A stretch of DNA of 64,000 nt from an uncultured Oscillospiraceae bacterium. GTDB lineage: Bacteria > Bacillota > Clostridia > Oscillospirales > Oscillospiraceae. The notes under the pieces were generated by a model. The model was not told the DNA's origin. It searched no databases and saw nothing but the letters and a program-made list of their open reading frames with translations. The stretch lies in NCBI GenBank assembly GCA_944387285.1, contig CALXEH010000004.1, positions 1 to 64,000 on the forward strand. The letters run 5' to 3'. Of this stretch, positions 49,815-58,205 are shown piece by piece (the stretch's first letter is position 1; each line of letters starts with the position of its first letter). Made by a program: the position numbers and the translations under genes.

Positions 49815-50161
49815 TTTTTTGGGGCGTCCTCCTCTGTGGAGAGCTCTGTGTCGGCAGACATGGCTTTTCCCACCAGCCGCATGACGATCGCCTTGACCTC
49901 GTTCATCCGTGCGGGTGCGAGCATGCGCCCCACCTGACGAGAGGTATAGCGAACCTCTATCCCCTGCTCATCAGCGGAATCATTGAGCATGGCCGCGAGG
50001 AATTCCATCAGCGACCGGACGCCGGTCTTGCCCGACAGTGCCTCACTGATTTTTCCGTCAAAGGCCTCCTGGACATCGGCCAGGACGTTCATGTTGCAGC
50101 AAAGCTGAAAGGTGTGCCCGTCAAATTCAAACGGCACACGCTCAAGGCGCATATCTATCAT
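49811..50161 (-). CDS. Tail assembly chaperone (gpG-like)
   Basis: A 116-residue protein between the tail tube and tape measure genes. It starts MIDMRLERVPFEFDGHTFQL (ATG 50161, overlapping the upstream stop as ATGA) and contains NMNVLADVQEAFDGKISEAL, SLMEFLAAMLNDSADEQG and RMNEVKAIVMRLV. Its last codons are CCA AAA AAC TGA, a slippery heptamer directly before the stop. About 189 residues would result from the frameshifted fusion. It binds the tape measure during tail assembly. Confidence 0.82.
   Translation of the reverse strand: MIDMRLERVPFEFDGHTFQLCCNMNVLADVQEAFDGKISEALSGKTGVRSLMEFLAAMLNDSADEQGIEVRYTSRQVGRMLAPARMNEVKAIVMRLVGKAMSADTELSTEEDAPKN
49814..49820 (-). promoter_or_regulatory. Slippery heptamer A AAA AAC for -1 frameshift
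   Basis: The heptamer reads A AAA AAC in the chaperone frame and is followed at once by UGA. Slipping back one base opens the downstream frame. This position between tail tube and tape measure is where frameshift sites are conserved in tailed phages. Confidence 0.75.
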
Positions 50162-50748
50162 GCCTGGGACCCTCCGAGTGCCCCATCGACCCACTTCTTG
50201 GCGTTCTCGACAGTATCAACGGTCACTACGTCGACCAGGTTTTGCGTGGAGGAGTGGTCTGCCATGAACTCGCCAGTCGTCGTGGGCGTCTGGAATGTAA
50301 GGCTGTCGCCCTTTGTCTTGTATACCATAGCCGGAAGGCCGAATATGATGCGCCGCACAAACACACAGGTGTATTTGAGCTCGCCGTCGATCATGTCGGG
50401 AGCAAAGAACGCGCAGCCTACAGCGGACGGCTTGTCTGCGCCTGTGTATGCAAGCCCTTTCGCGGCCGGCTCGAGACCGGAAACGGTTATCGAAGAATCT
50501 TTTGCTCCGAACATCATTTTCTGGGCTTCAGCTGGTATGTATTTGGTCGCGACACTCATAGTACCGCCGGTGATGAGCTTCATAAATTCAGAGAGCACGC
50601 CCTCAGCATAAAGGCGTCCCTCGGCATATTTGAACTGCAGGTTCACATCCATGGCGTCACCGATGGTGGTGACGTCTGAGTATGAGATGGTCCCGCTTGT
50701 ATTTTTGTACTTGCCGATTTTGATATATCTCAGGTCAAACGCGGGCAT
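50158..50748 (-). CDS. Major tail tube protein
   Basis: A 196-residue protein placed between the HK97 gp10-like and chaperone genes. PAFDLRYIKIGKYKNTSG, VNLQFKYAEGRLYAEGVLSEF and TGADKPSAVGCAFFAPDMID, with YTCVFVRRIIFGLPAMVYKTKGDSLTF, fit the clostridial siphovirus major tail protein family. It forms the tube through which DNA passes. Confidence 0.82.
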   Translation of the reverse strand: MPAFDLRYIKIGKYKNTSGTISYSDVTTIGDAMDVNLQFKYAEGRLYAEGVLSEFMKLITGGTMSVATKYIPAEAQKMMFGAKDSSITVSGLEPAAKGLAYTGADKPSAVGCAFFAPDMIDGELKYTCVFVRRIIFGLPAMVYKTKGDSLTFQTPTTTGEFMADHSSTQNLVDVVTVDTVENAKKWVDGALGGSQA

Positions 50749-51185
50749 TATATCAGTCCTTTCTCGTGCAATATCGTGTTTGCCGCGTCCTCACAGGCGC
50801 GGATCATCTTCGGGGTCGCGGACAGGATGGCAGCGTTCCAGAAGTGCGAACCCGGGATATAGCCGTAGGCTTTTTTGCGGCCATAGTTCAGGACAAAGCC
50901 CTTGACCGCATTCTTTACGCCCTTCTCGTCCCTGCCCTTAATGGACATGGATACGCTGTGGACTCCGTCCTTTGTGTCAACCTTTCTGTAGTAGGTAATA
51001 CTGTCGCGCATGGCTCCGGTATCAATATGCCCGGCGCGCACCAGGGCGCTCCGGGCCTCTTTAACAAATATCTCGGCGCCGGCGTACAGGATCTTCTTGG
51101 TGTTCTCCTCATCGTACAGGCCGTTGTCCTCGAGCTGACGTATCAGCTCCGGCAAGGCGCTCTCTGAATACTGAAAACTAGCCAT
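50748..51185 (-). CDS. HK97 gp10-family head-tail protein
   Basis: A 145-residue protein. DTGAMRDSITYYR is the HTGxLRxSI signature of the HK97 gp10 family, followed by NYGRKKAYGYIPGSHFWNAAI. These proteins sit at the head-tail junction or terminate the tail. It overlaps its upstream neighbour by eight bases. Confidence 0.85.
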   Translation of the reverse strand: MASFQYSESALPELIRQLEDNGLYDEENTKKILYAGAEIFVKEARSALVRAGHIDTGAMRDSITYYRKVDTKDGVHSVSMSIKGRDEKGVKNAVKGFVLNYGRKKAYGYIPGSHFWNAAILSATPKMIRACEDAANTILHEKGLI

Positions 51186-51504
51186 ACAGCGCCCCCGCAG
51201 CTATGGCCGTCAAGCTCGCCTGGGACTGGCGCTTGTCGTCTGAGTACTGCACGGCATCCAGCGTGGAGACCCAGCCGGCAGCCTCGAGTGCAGCCTTCAC
51301 CTTTTTCATCAGCGGCACATAGCTCCCGCCGGTGAAGATGTCCACGGCATAGGCCACACCCGTCTCGGCCTCCACGCCTTCGGCGTATATCTGCCCGGTT
51401 TGCCCTATGCACTGGTATGTCACGAAGACGTCCTCAGTGCCTCTGTATGGAACCGAGGACACAGGCGCTCCAATGTCCGCAAGGGCTTCAGCTATCGGTA
51501 TCAT
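51178..51504 (-). CDS. Tail terminator / minor head-tail protein
   Basis: A 108-residue protein starting MIPIAEALADIGAPVSSVPY (ATG 51504 after GGAGG). It contains VFVTYQCIGQTGQIYAEGVE and VKAALEAAGWVSTLDAVQYSDD, typical of the small tail-completion proteins found in this position. It overlaps both neighbours. Confidence 0.7.
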   Translation of the reverse strand: MIPIAEALADIGAPVSSVPYRGTEDVFVTYQCIGQTGQIYAEGVEAETGVAYAVDIFTGGSYVPLMKKVKAALEAAGWVSTLDAVQYSDDKRQSQASLTAIAAGALYG

Positions 51505-51826
51505 GCTCTGCCTCCTCAACCGGGAACACCGTCTCAGACAGTCTGAGCGACAGCAGCTGCACGGGCAGCCCGTCGGAGTTCTCTTTGCGCTGGATCTGCA
51601 CTATGCGATACTGGACCCCGTCGACCAGGCAAAACTGCTCGGCGCTTATCGGCGCCGGCCACATCTCGGCGGCAATGTCCACGCGCTCACCGGCCTGAAG
51701 TGCGGCGTAATATCGCGTCACGCCGACGGTGGATTCACCGAAGTAATATCTCCGGCCCGGGCGCAGGCAGCGGGGCTCGGCCTCAGTATCAAGTGTGCAG
51801 ACAGTCAGCACGCGGTCATAGATCAT
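51488..51826 (-). CDS. Phage head closure / head-tail adaptor protein
   Basis: A 112-residue protein with GERVDIAAEMWPAPISAEQF and QYRIVQIQRKENSDGLPVQLLSL, resembling the head-closure family (gp16/gp7-like). It lies between the connector and tail-completion genes, where such adaptors are always found, and overlaps the connector gene by four bases. Confidence 0.72.
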   Translation of the reverse strand: MIYDRVLTVCTLDTEAEPRCLRPGRRYYFGESTVGVTRYYAALQAGERVDIAAEMWPAPISAEQFCLVDGVQYRIVQIQRKENSDGLPVQLLSLRLSETVFPVEEAEHDTDS

Positions 51827-52113
51827 GCGCTGCCACCTGCCTGAGCGATCTTGCGGTCATTGAGCTCTGCCCGGATCATGCGGGGCATTCCCGAGGCGTC
51901 CGGGCTTGCCCGCCGGCGATATATCCAGGCGGCATACATGGAGAGCAGCGCGTCATCTTCAGGGGCGTCCGGATTAAGCTGGACGCCCTCTCTCGATATC
52001 GCCGCATGAGCCATTGACAGGTAGTGGTCAAGCTGCACCTCCTGCTCGGGCGTGGGATGCAGCAGGCCGAGATCGGTCTGCAAAAGTATCCTCTGGTTTG
52101 CCGTAGGCGTCAC
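51823..52113 (-). CDS. Head-tail connector (gp6-like)
   Basis: A 96-residue mostly helical protein. LDHYLSMAHAAISREGVQL, DDALLSMYAAWIYRRRA and MPRMIRAELNDRKIAQ match the gp6-type connector family. GTG 52113 is preferred since GGAGG lies eight bases upstream; an earlier GTG abuts the ribosome site. Confidence 0.75.
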   Translation of the reverse strand: MTPTANQRILLQTDLGLLHPTPEQEVQLDHYLSMAHAAISREGVQLNPDAPEDDALLSMYAAWIYRRRASPDASGMPRMIRAELNDRKIAQAGGSA

Positions 52114-52128
52114 TCGGCCCACCTCCTT

Positions 52129-53526
52129 TTAGTTAGCGGCGTCCGTGGCGAATGTTACGGTCTTCGTCGGCGCCGTTTTCGCATAGTTGAGCAGCACAAA
52201 GGCCTCGCCGCGCACAGGCTTGCCGTCATATCGCTGGGTGCCCTTAAATACCGTGCAGTCATCCAGGAACATGGGTATGTCAGAGTATGCAATCTTCGCA
52301 CCGCTCCGCTCGGCTACAACCTCCAGCGTCAGATATCCGCCTGCAATGTCGTTGTCCGCCATGAACTCGAGTTCCACGATTTCTCCGCCTATAACCGGCA
52401 TGACATTGGAAACACCGGACATAAGCGCTGCGGAGCTATTGAACTCAAGGCAGCGGCAAATGAGGTCCATATGAGTCTTTCTGTTCATGACCCACACAGG
52501 GGCACCAGTTGCGTAGTTAGGCTTCGCGGTTCCCAGAGCAGCCAGTAGAGGCGAGAAAAACTCCTTGCCGGTGCTTGCCGCCAGGTCAAGAGTCAGAATA
52601 TTGGAGGTTGACAGGTTTGTAAAAGTCCCCTGGTTTTTGCCCCACCATGCAGGCTGCGTAGCGGCGGCCAGTCGTGTGACAAAGCCCACGGGCATTTTTG
52701 TGCCGGTGCCATACACGATTGCCTTATCAAGTGCAAGACCTATAGCCTGCCCAAGATAGTCAATGATTGTGGCCAGAAGCTGGAGATCCGAGTCATCCTC
52801 AAGGCTGCTGTTAGGCACGGACACATAGCCGCCAACTTTGTATTCATCCAGTTCTACCTGTGTAAAGGTTATGGTGAGCTCATTGACAGCACCAACCGCC
52901 TCCGTCCATATCCCTTCCGGGATTGCTCCGGCAACGTTTTGACGTCCTTTCCCGGATATCGGGCGAAGCGTAACAAACCTAATCAGCTTTGAATAGCGAT
53001 CAACTCCGTCGCGCAGCACGCCCATCAGAATGTCGGGAACACCGAGCTCGGCGCCGGTCACGGAGGATGCAGCGCGGCGAAAGCCGCGGACACGAGTCAG
53101 GAACTCTTTTACGTCCTCTCGGGTAACAAGCGCCGTGCGCTGTTCAAGGGTCTCGCCCAGGGCACGTATCGCCCTGGTGTTGGTCGATATATTCGCCACA
53201 GAATCACTCCTTTTCTTCACATCTGCGCCGGGCGCGGCGCTTCTTGCGGCCGTGCCGGCTGCTTCGATTTCCGCAATCTGTCTCTCCAGCTCGGCGATCT
53301 CGCCTGATATGCGGGTCTGCTCGCTCGTGTTGGTTTCCCGCGTCTGCTCGAATTCACTTACAAGCGTTTCCACGACTTCGCGCTCCTCATCAGTGGCGGC
53401 CTCGTTTATCGCCTGTTCAAGCTCCGCCTCGCGAGCCTCGAAGCTGGATGCGGCGGTACGCAGCTGCTCCAGCTCGGCCTGCAGGGGCTCGATCCTCTTG
53501 CGGAGAACGAGTACTTTAAGTGCCAT
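52129..53526 (-). CDS. HK97-fold major capsid protein with N-terminal scaffold domain
   Basis: A 465-residue capsid precursor. Residues 1-130 are a charged coiled coil (LQAELEQLRTAASSFEAREA; ISGEIAELERQIAEIEAAG), the delta/scaffold domain removed by the prohead protease. The rest has the HK97-fold core: AIPEGIWTEAVGAVNELTIT, VGGYVSVPNSSLEDDSDLQL, LDKAIVYGTGTKMPVGF, VWVMNRKTHMDLI and DDCTVFKGTQRYDGKPVRGE. Protease and portal genes follow upstream in the standard order. Confidence 0.93.
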   Translation of the reverse strand: MALKVLVLRKRIEPLQAELEQLRTAASSFEAREAELEQAINEAATDEEREVVETLVSEFEQTRETNTSEQTRISGEIAELERQIAEIEAAGTAARSAAPGADVKKRSDSVANISTNTRAIRALGETLEQRTALVTREDVKEFLTRVRGFRRAASSVTGAELGVPDILMGVLRDGVDRYSKLIRFVTLRPISGKGRQNVAGAIPEGIWTEAVGAVNELTITFTQVELDEYKVGGYVSVPNSSLEDDSDLQLLATIIDYLGQAIGLALDKAIVYGTGTKMPVGFVTRLAAATQPAWWGKNQGTFTNLSTSNILTLDLAASTGKEFFSPLLAALGTAKPNYATGAPVWVMNRKTHMDLICRCLEFNSSAALMSGVSNVMPVIGGEIVELEFMADNDIAGGYLTLEVVAERSGAKIAYSDIPMFLDDCTVFKGTQRYDGKPVRGEAFVLLNYAKTAPTKTVTFATDAAN

Positions 53527-54109
53527 TGCTACCTCCTAATCTTCGTCTCATTTCAGCGCGCCAAAGCTCCAGGCGGCGCCGGTTGATGGTCTCCAGGTCC
53601 CTGCGCCTGGCTTCTATGCCAGTGTCCTCATACGCCGGGAACGTGCAGGGGCTGACCTCGTAGAGAGGGCTGATCTTCTCTATCTCCCAGCGGCATTTGC
53701 CGTCACCCAGCTCGATAAACCGCTCGGACTCAATTTCAAATCCAATCGAACACTGGCTCACGTCTCCGCGCTTAACGCGGGCATAGAGGTCCATCGCCGC
53801 TCGGTCTTCCTGATTGATGGTTATGCGCCCCCACAGGCCTCTGGAGTCTTGCTTCAAGGTCATAGTGCCGGCGTGGGTGCGACCAAGGACGAGGTCTGTA
53901 TTGTGGTTTACCAGCGCTCGCACGTCACCGGACACAGATTCGTCAAAAGCGCCGGGCAGTATAATCTCCGTTGCACCCGGCCAAAACTCGTAAGGGCTGT
54001 TGAAAACGGCAAAGTATCCCTCGATATAGAGTTCAACTCCCTCCTCGCGCGTGGAATACTCGACCGGCAGGCAGCGGCGTTCCATGTTAGTTCTATTGGC
54101 TGCGGGCAT
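53516..54109 (-). CDS. HK97-family prohead protease
   Basis: A 197-residue serine protease of family U35/S78. VELYIEGYFAVFNSPYEFW and VRALVNHNTDLVLGRTHAGT contain the catalytic His, and DVSQCSIGFEIESERFIE the catalytic Ser (SIGF). ATG 54109 follows GGAGG by six bases. It cleaves the capsid scaffold domain and overlaps the capsid start by 11 bases. Confidence 0.92.
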   Translation of the reverse strand: MPAANRTNMERRCLPVEYSTREEGVELYIEGYFAVFNSPYEFWPGATEIILPGAFDESVSGDVRALVNHNTDLVLGRTHAGTMTLKQDSRGLWGRITINQEDRAAMDLYARVKRGDVSQCSIGFEIESERFIELGDGKCRWEIEKISPLYEVSPCTFPAYEDTGIEARRRDLETINRRRLELWRAEMRRRLGGSNGT

Positions 54110-54110
54110 A

Positions 54111-55292
54111 TCAGTCCTCCGCACTTTGCAGCTTTTTCTGATTGCCGATCATGCCGGCGGGGATATAGTTCTCCAGGATAACGCGCTCATCCAGGCCGGG
54201 CTCCGGCGGCAGGTCAAGCCAGTCGCGGACCTCATTGCCCGTCATTATGCCGCGGACATACTGGTCGTCGCCGACCGAGGCCAGTGTCTTGAGGTCGTAG
54301 GCGTAAAGTCTGCGGGTGTTGAACTTCCAGTACCAGCGCTCGGAGATCAGGAGCTTCTTTGTAAGCTCCTGTGCGATGCCGTTCGCTATCGGCTGGGCCG
54401 TCGTGCGGATAAAGTTGTTGTACGCCGCCTCGCTGTACTCCCCCACGCCGAGGAAATACGGCGGTACCCGTATTGCAGCCGCGACGCAGCGCTTGTCCAT
54501 CTCCACGCTGGACGATATCGCAATGTCGGCCAGGGACAGCGGTTTGACCGTGACAACGTCCATGAGCTCTGCGGGGATCATCCAGGGCTCGCCGGCGCGC
54601 TGCGTCTGTATGTACTCATGCATCAGCTTCTCGCGGCCAGACGGATCTCTTAGTTCCTCGGAATTGGAGTCCACCTTGATGATCACGCTCGGCATCCACT
54701 TTGAGGACATAAAGGCGTTTGTGGTCGCCGCGGCCTGACGCAGATTCTTAAGCACCTCGCGCAGCTGCACACGCGGGCCTCTGCCCCGCCACGGCGCAGC
54801 CGGATCCGGATGCAGCCGGAAGTGCAGCACATCATCAGGCGCAAACATCTGGCCGCGCCATTGGATGGAATAGCTCAGGCCGTTGTCCTGCGGCAGCGTC
54901 GTCGCGCCCGGCATGGGCAGCAGCTCCTCTATCCGACCGTTATGGGAATCAGGAAGAACGAAGGCATTGCCATCCCCGGATGTGAACATCGTGGTCACGA
55001 TCCAGCTGACCCAGGCCTGGCGTGTCCCCAGACTGTACGGAGTGATATCGATCATGCGCGACAGCTCGTTTTTGAGCCGCTTGTCGCCCTCGTCGGTGTT
55101 CTCCATGAGCCATATTGTGGCGTCGGATATGATATCGGCCACCATGCCGACGGCATTGGCAACGTCCGGCGAGTCGATGAGCCTCGAATATCCGGGTACA
55201 GTGAGGTCCGCGTCTGTGTCGGCCAGCGTTATCCATCGCGCCCCGGTCGACAGCGGGGCATCCCGCGAGCGCGGGACCGGCTTAACTCGCAA
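54111..55292 (-). CDS. Phage portal protein
   Basis: A 393-residue HK97-type portal. MVADIISDATIWLMENTDEG, DVLHFRLHPDPAAPW, LREVLKNLRQAAATTNAFMS, VPPYFLGVGEYSEAAYNNFI and NEVRDWLDLPPEPGLDE match the family. It makes the dodecameric ring at the capsid vertex that binds terminase. The start is TTG 55292 with GGAGG eight bases upstream and directly follows the terminase stop. Confidence 0.93.
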   Translation of the reverse strand: MRVKPVPRSRDAPLSTGARWITLADTDADLTVPGYSRLIDSPDVANAVGMVADIISDATIWLMENTDEGDKRLKNELSRMIDITPYSLGTRQAWVSWIVTTMFTSGDGNAFVLPDSHNGRIEELLPMPGATTLPQDNGLSYSIQWRGQMFAPDDVLHFRLHPDPAAPWRGRGPRVQLREVLKNLRQAAATTNAFMSSKWMPSVIIKVDSNSEELRDPSGREKLMHEYIQTQRAGEPWMIPAELMDVVTVKPLSLADIAISSSVEMDKRCVAAAIRVPPYFLGVGEYSEAAYNNFIRTTAQPIANGIAQELTKKLLISERWYWKFNTRRLYAYDLKTLASVGDDQYVRGIMTGNEVRDWLDLPPEPGLDERVILENYIPAGMIGNQKKLQSAED

Positions 55293-57416
55293 TCAATCAC
55301 CCTCCTTCTGAGCGCCGAACCAGCCGGCGCCTTTCTTTTTGGCTTCGAGATCTATGAGATAGGTGCAGGCTGCGAACACTGCGCAGTCGAACACGTCTAT
55401 GCGCAGATTCGGAGCCAGCTTGTCGTAATACGTCACGTCATCAGCCTTGTCGACGCCGTGGACGTTCTGGACGCAGTATTCAAATGGCTCAGCGTGGCAG
55501 TAATACAGCGTGCCGGCCTTGGCAGAGTTCATGAGATAGTGAAACCCCTCATTTTTGAGAAGAGCCGTCTGCGGCTGGTCCCTGACGGTAAAGTGCGCTG
55601 CCTTCATGCCGACGAAGTACTCGCGGCAGAATTTACGGTCATGTCCCACCCGGCGCACTTTGAAGCCGCGCGTGCGCATGTCCGTGAACCACCGGACCAC
55701 ATCGGCGTGGTTTGTGACCTTGTCGTTTGTCATGTCCAGCCAGCGGTCATCGAGCCAGCCGAACAGAGGTATCTGGTCCTGCTCTGCCTTTACGAGCGCA
55801 GCCGGACGCGGGAACCAGCAGTGTGGGACGATGATATCCACGCCCTGGTAGTGGCCGAACAGGCACGCTGCGGTGAGGTCATGCAGCTTTGAGAGGTCGG
55901 CGCCTCCGTACCACTCGACCGGCAGCCTGGCAAGCTGGTCAAGCGTCCAGTCATACTTGGCGTCAGACGCCCGCCACTCCTCGATGTCGAAATACGCACG
56001 CAGCGACTGGATAAAGACATTGAGGCTCTTGGTCAGGAACTCCGGTCTCATCTGGGGATCCTCGCGGGCAAGCTGCGCGTCGGCGATCATGTCCGCCGGG
56101 CGGATGCTCGCGCCCCAGCCCGGATTACAGGCCTGCATGACAGCCGGGTCATCATAGTCTACTTCGCCGTTCGCGCCCTGCTCGGCCGCGGCTATGAATA
56201 CGAAGGTGCGGTCAGCTATGTCCCCGGTCACGGTGCCGTCGAGGATCTTCCGGCAGAAGTCCACGCGCTGCGCACAGAAGCCGAGCTCCAGCGAGCCTGC
56301 AGTCGAGATGCCGATGACGAGCTTGTTGGAGTACGCCTTGGTCGCGTCCTTGAGCACCTGGTACTGCTTGGCGCTTTTGTAGGTATGCATCTCGTCGGCG
56401 ATGATGACGTTGGCGTTGAACGAGTCCTGGCGGTCGGGCGACGTAGCCAGGGCATTGATAGAGATATACCCGTCCCCGACATCGCCCGATATGCTGTGCT
56501 CATTGTTGCTGCCTATGATCCGCAGCCCGTTGTCGGGGTCCTCGTCTACGGATATGCCGAGACGCTTCACGTTGAATTTGAGGAAGTCAAAGCCCTCCAG
56601 GGCCTGCTTCAGCGCGCCACCGACCTCATACACCTTTGAGCCCGACATCCGGTAATAGAGGGCAAAGGCCCAGGCCAGTGCCGCGGCGAAGGTGGTTTTG
56701 ACATTTTTTCTTGGCACAAATATCAGGGCCTCAACATATCGCCGCAGCTGTGTGCCCGGCTGATAAAAGCCCATGATGTTGTAAACGCAGAACTTGTGAT
56801 ACGGCAGCAGCTCGAAGGGGCGTCCGCGCATGGGCAAGCCCTCGAGGTCCTCGCCCTGCTGGTGGCAGATTGTCGTCTCAATGAGCGCGATTATCAGGTT
56901 GGCCTCTTCCGCCCGGAAGTCCCAGTGCCCCGTGTCCAAATCGGACACATATCTGGCGCAGGCCTGGCGGATCTCTGTGCAGGCGGGGACTTCGCCGGAC
57001 AGGACGCCCTCAACATAGGCGTCGACGGCCGCCTGGTAGTCTGCCGCTTTGGCAATCGCCGTTTCCCTGGCCGTATCCAGCAGCGCCTCTATGGGGCTTC
57101 CCGACGAGGTATTTGCTTCAACAGCGCTTCTGGCCTTTTTCAGCCCCGCGGGAGTCAGGCCCAGCTGAGTGCGCAATGCCAGGACATCCGCACGCAGCTT
57201 CTCGACGGCCGACCAGTACGGGTCTTTCGCCATGTACTCGGCTCCGGCCTTGTTGGTCATGCGAGCCACCATCTGGCCGCCCTGCTTGCGCCATTCCTTT
57301 TCCGCTCTGGAGAGCTGGCGTTCAGTCTTGGCCAGGGCCTTGATGGTCGGCTCATATATCTCGTTGTAGGTGTCCACGGCGCGCATGGCGTCGCGGATCA
57401 TGTCCTCTCTGGCCAA
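55293..57416 (-). CDS. Terminase, P27-like small subunit fused to large subunit
   Basis: A 707-residue protein, longer than usual TerL (550-600). Residues 1-100 look like a P27-family small subunit: TYNEIYEPTIKALAKTERQL and KDPYWSAVEKLRADVLALRT with QLGLTPAG. The rest is a Terminase_1-type large subunit: PYHKFCVYNIMGFYQPGTQL, Walker A-like VPRKNVKTT (residues 234-242, where the family has PRKNGKS/T), Walker B ANVIIADEMHTY (Asp341, Glu342) and a C-terminal RNase H-like nuclease with YGGADLSKLHDLTA. No separate small subunit gene is present upstream. It packages DNA into the prohead. Confidence 0.88.
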   Translation of the reverse strand: MAREDMIRDAMRAVDTYNEIYEPTIKALAKTERQLSRAEKEWRKQGGQMVARMTNKAGAEYMAKDPYWSAVEKLRADVLALRTQLGLTPAGLKKARSAVEANTSSGSPIEALLDTARETAIAKAADYQAAVDAYVEGVLSGEVPACTEIRQACARYVSDLDTGHWDFRAEEANLIIALIETTICHQQGEDLEGLPMRGRPFELLPYHKFCVYNIMGFYQPGTQLRRYVEALIFVPRKNVKTTFAAALAWAFALYYRMSGSKVYEVGGALKQALEGFDFLKFNVKRLGISVDEDPDNGLRIIGSNNEHSISGDVGDGYISINALATSPDRQDSFNANVIIADEMHTYKSAKQYQVLKDATKAYSNKLVIGISTAGSLELGFCAQRVDFCRKILDGTVTGDIADRTFVFIAAAEQGANGEVDYDDPAVMQACNPGWGASIRPADMIADAQLAREDPQMRPEFLTKSLNVFIQSLRAYFDIEEWRASDAKYDWTLDQLARLPVEWYGGADLSKLHDLTAACLFGHYQGVDIIVPHCWFPRPAALVKAEQDQIPLFGWLDDRWLDMTNDKVTNHADVVRWFTDMRTRGFKVRRVGHDRKFCREYFVGMKAAHFTVRDQPQTALLKNEGFHYLMNSAKAGTLYYCHAEPFEYCVQNVHGVDKADDVTYYDKLAPNLRIDVFDCAVFAACTYLIDLEAKKKGAGWFGAQKEGD

Positions 57417-57584
57417 TTCACCGCCTCCGGCTCATTCACGCAGGCGCGTCGTTCACGGGCGCTGTCCGCGCGCGAATTCTTGTTTCCGTTTCTCCTGAGC
57501 CCCGAATTCTACCCCCCCTCGATTTTTTTGCCCGCTGTCGGAAGAAGTCCCGGCCCCAGTGATCAAGGGCAAAGATTTTCAGCC
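57417..57584. other. Non-coding gap between HNH and terminase genes; candidate cos region
   Basis: 168 bases with C- and T-rich tracts (CCCCCCC near 57510 and T7 near 57525) and GAATTC copies, but no convincing gene. In cos phages with an HNH gene beside terminase, the packaging site lies close to these genes. No symmetry specific to a cos site was proved. Confidence 0.3.
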
Positions 57585-57869
57585 TCAGGGGGGTGGGGGG
57601 ATAGTCCGGCGGCGCCATGACTCGCCGAGCGCCGAGAGACTGCCGTCGTCGTTATGCATCGCGCGGTGCGCCTCAGCCGACAGGCTCAGGAGGTTCCAGT
57701 CAGCCCAGGCATATTCTGGCCAATCCTCGGCCGGCCAGATGTGGTGAACAACAGTAGCCTCAACGTTGCGCCCATAGCGCCGCGCCTCGCGGCAGCGGTA
57801 TCCATCACGGCGCAAGATGCGCGGTCTGACATAGACACGCCATCGTCGGCTCTCGTATCCGTCCCACAT
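57585..57869 (-). CDS. HNH endonuclease
   Basis: A 94-residue HNH nuclease: ATVVHHIWPAEDWPEYAWAD supplies the first His pair and WNLLSLSAEAHRAMHN the Asn and final His. Zinc-finger cysteines usual in some relatives are missing (a single Cys). ATG 57869 has GGAGG eight bases upstream. HNH proteins next to terminase are required for specific cos cleavage in HK97-like phages, the likely role here. Confidence 0.85.
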   Translation of the reverse strand: MWDGYESRRWRVYVRPRILRRDGYRCREARRYGRNVEATVVHHIWPAEDWPEYAWADWNLLSLSAEAHRAMHNDDGSLSALGESWRRRTIPPPP

Positions 57870-57926
57870 CCAGAACACCTCCCGGCGGCAAACAAAAAAG
57901 CGCCTGCCTCCGACACATAGTCGAAG

Positions 57927-58151
57927 TCAGGCGCTGGCACTTTGGCACTGGCACTCGCCGTCTGCGATTGTTACGAGGATCTGGCGCTTGCATCGTCGGC
58001 ACCACACCGGCAGCTTCGCCGCTCGGGTATCCGGCAGGATAACCTGGTCTGTGCGGCTGCCGCATATCGGGCAGACGATTCGGCCTTCTCGCACTTCCAG
58101 TTTACCCGGCGCACCTAATTGCGTCAAGCGTTTTCGTGTACCTTCCGTCAT
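57927..58151 (-). CDS. Cysteine-rich KTR-type zinc-ribbon protein
   Basis: A 74-residue protein. IVCPICGSRTDQVILPDTRA and PVWCRRCKRQILVTI form a CxxC...CxxC zinc ribbon of the cysteine-rich KTR/Com-like type, where Com-like proteins can act as translational regulators. A further CQC is near the end. ATG 58151 lies behind GGGAGG. Function is unproven. Confidence 0.75.
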   Translation of the reverse strand: MTEGTRKRLTQLGAPGKLEVREGRIVCPICGSRTDQVILPDTRAAKLPVWCRRCKRQILVTIADGECQCQSASA

Positions 58152-58205
58152 TTTCTCGTACCTCCCGCCTAAAGATATACACAACCCCAAGTCAGAAAAT
58201 AGTAG

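Noticed and set aside
57436-57618. 60-codon minus-strand frame between HNH and terminase
   Set aside because: It overlaps the HNH 3' end, has no good ribosome site and a low-complexity Pro/Arg composition. The small terminase it might have encoded is fused to the large subunit.
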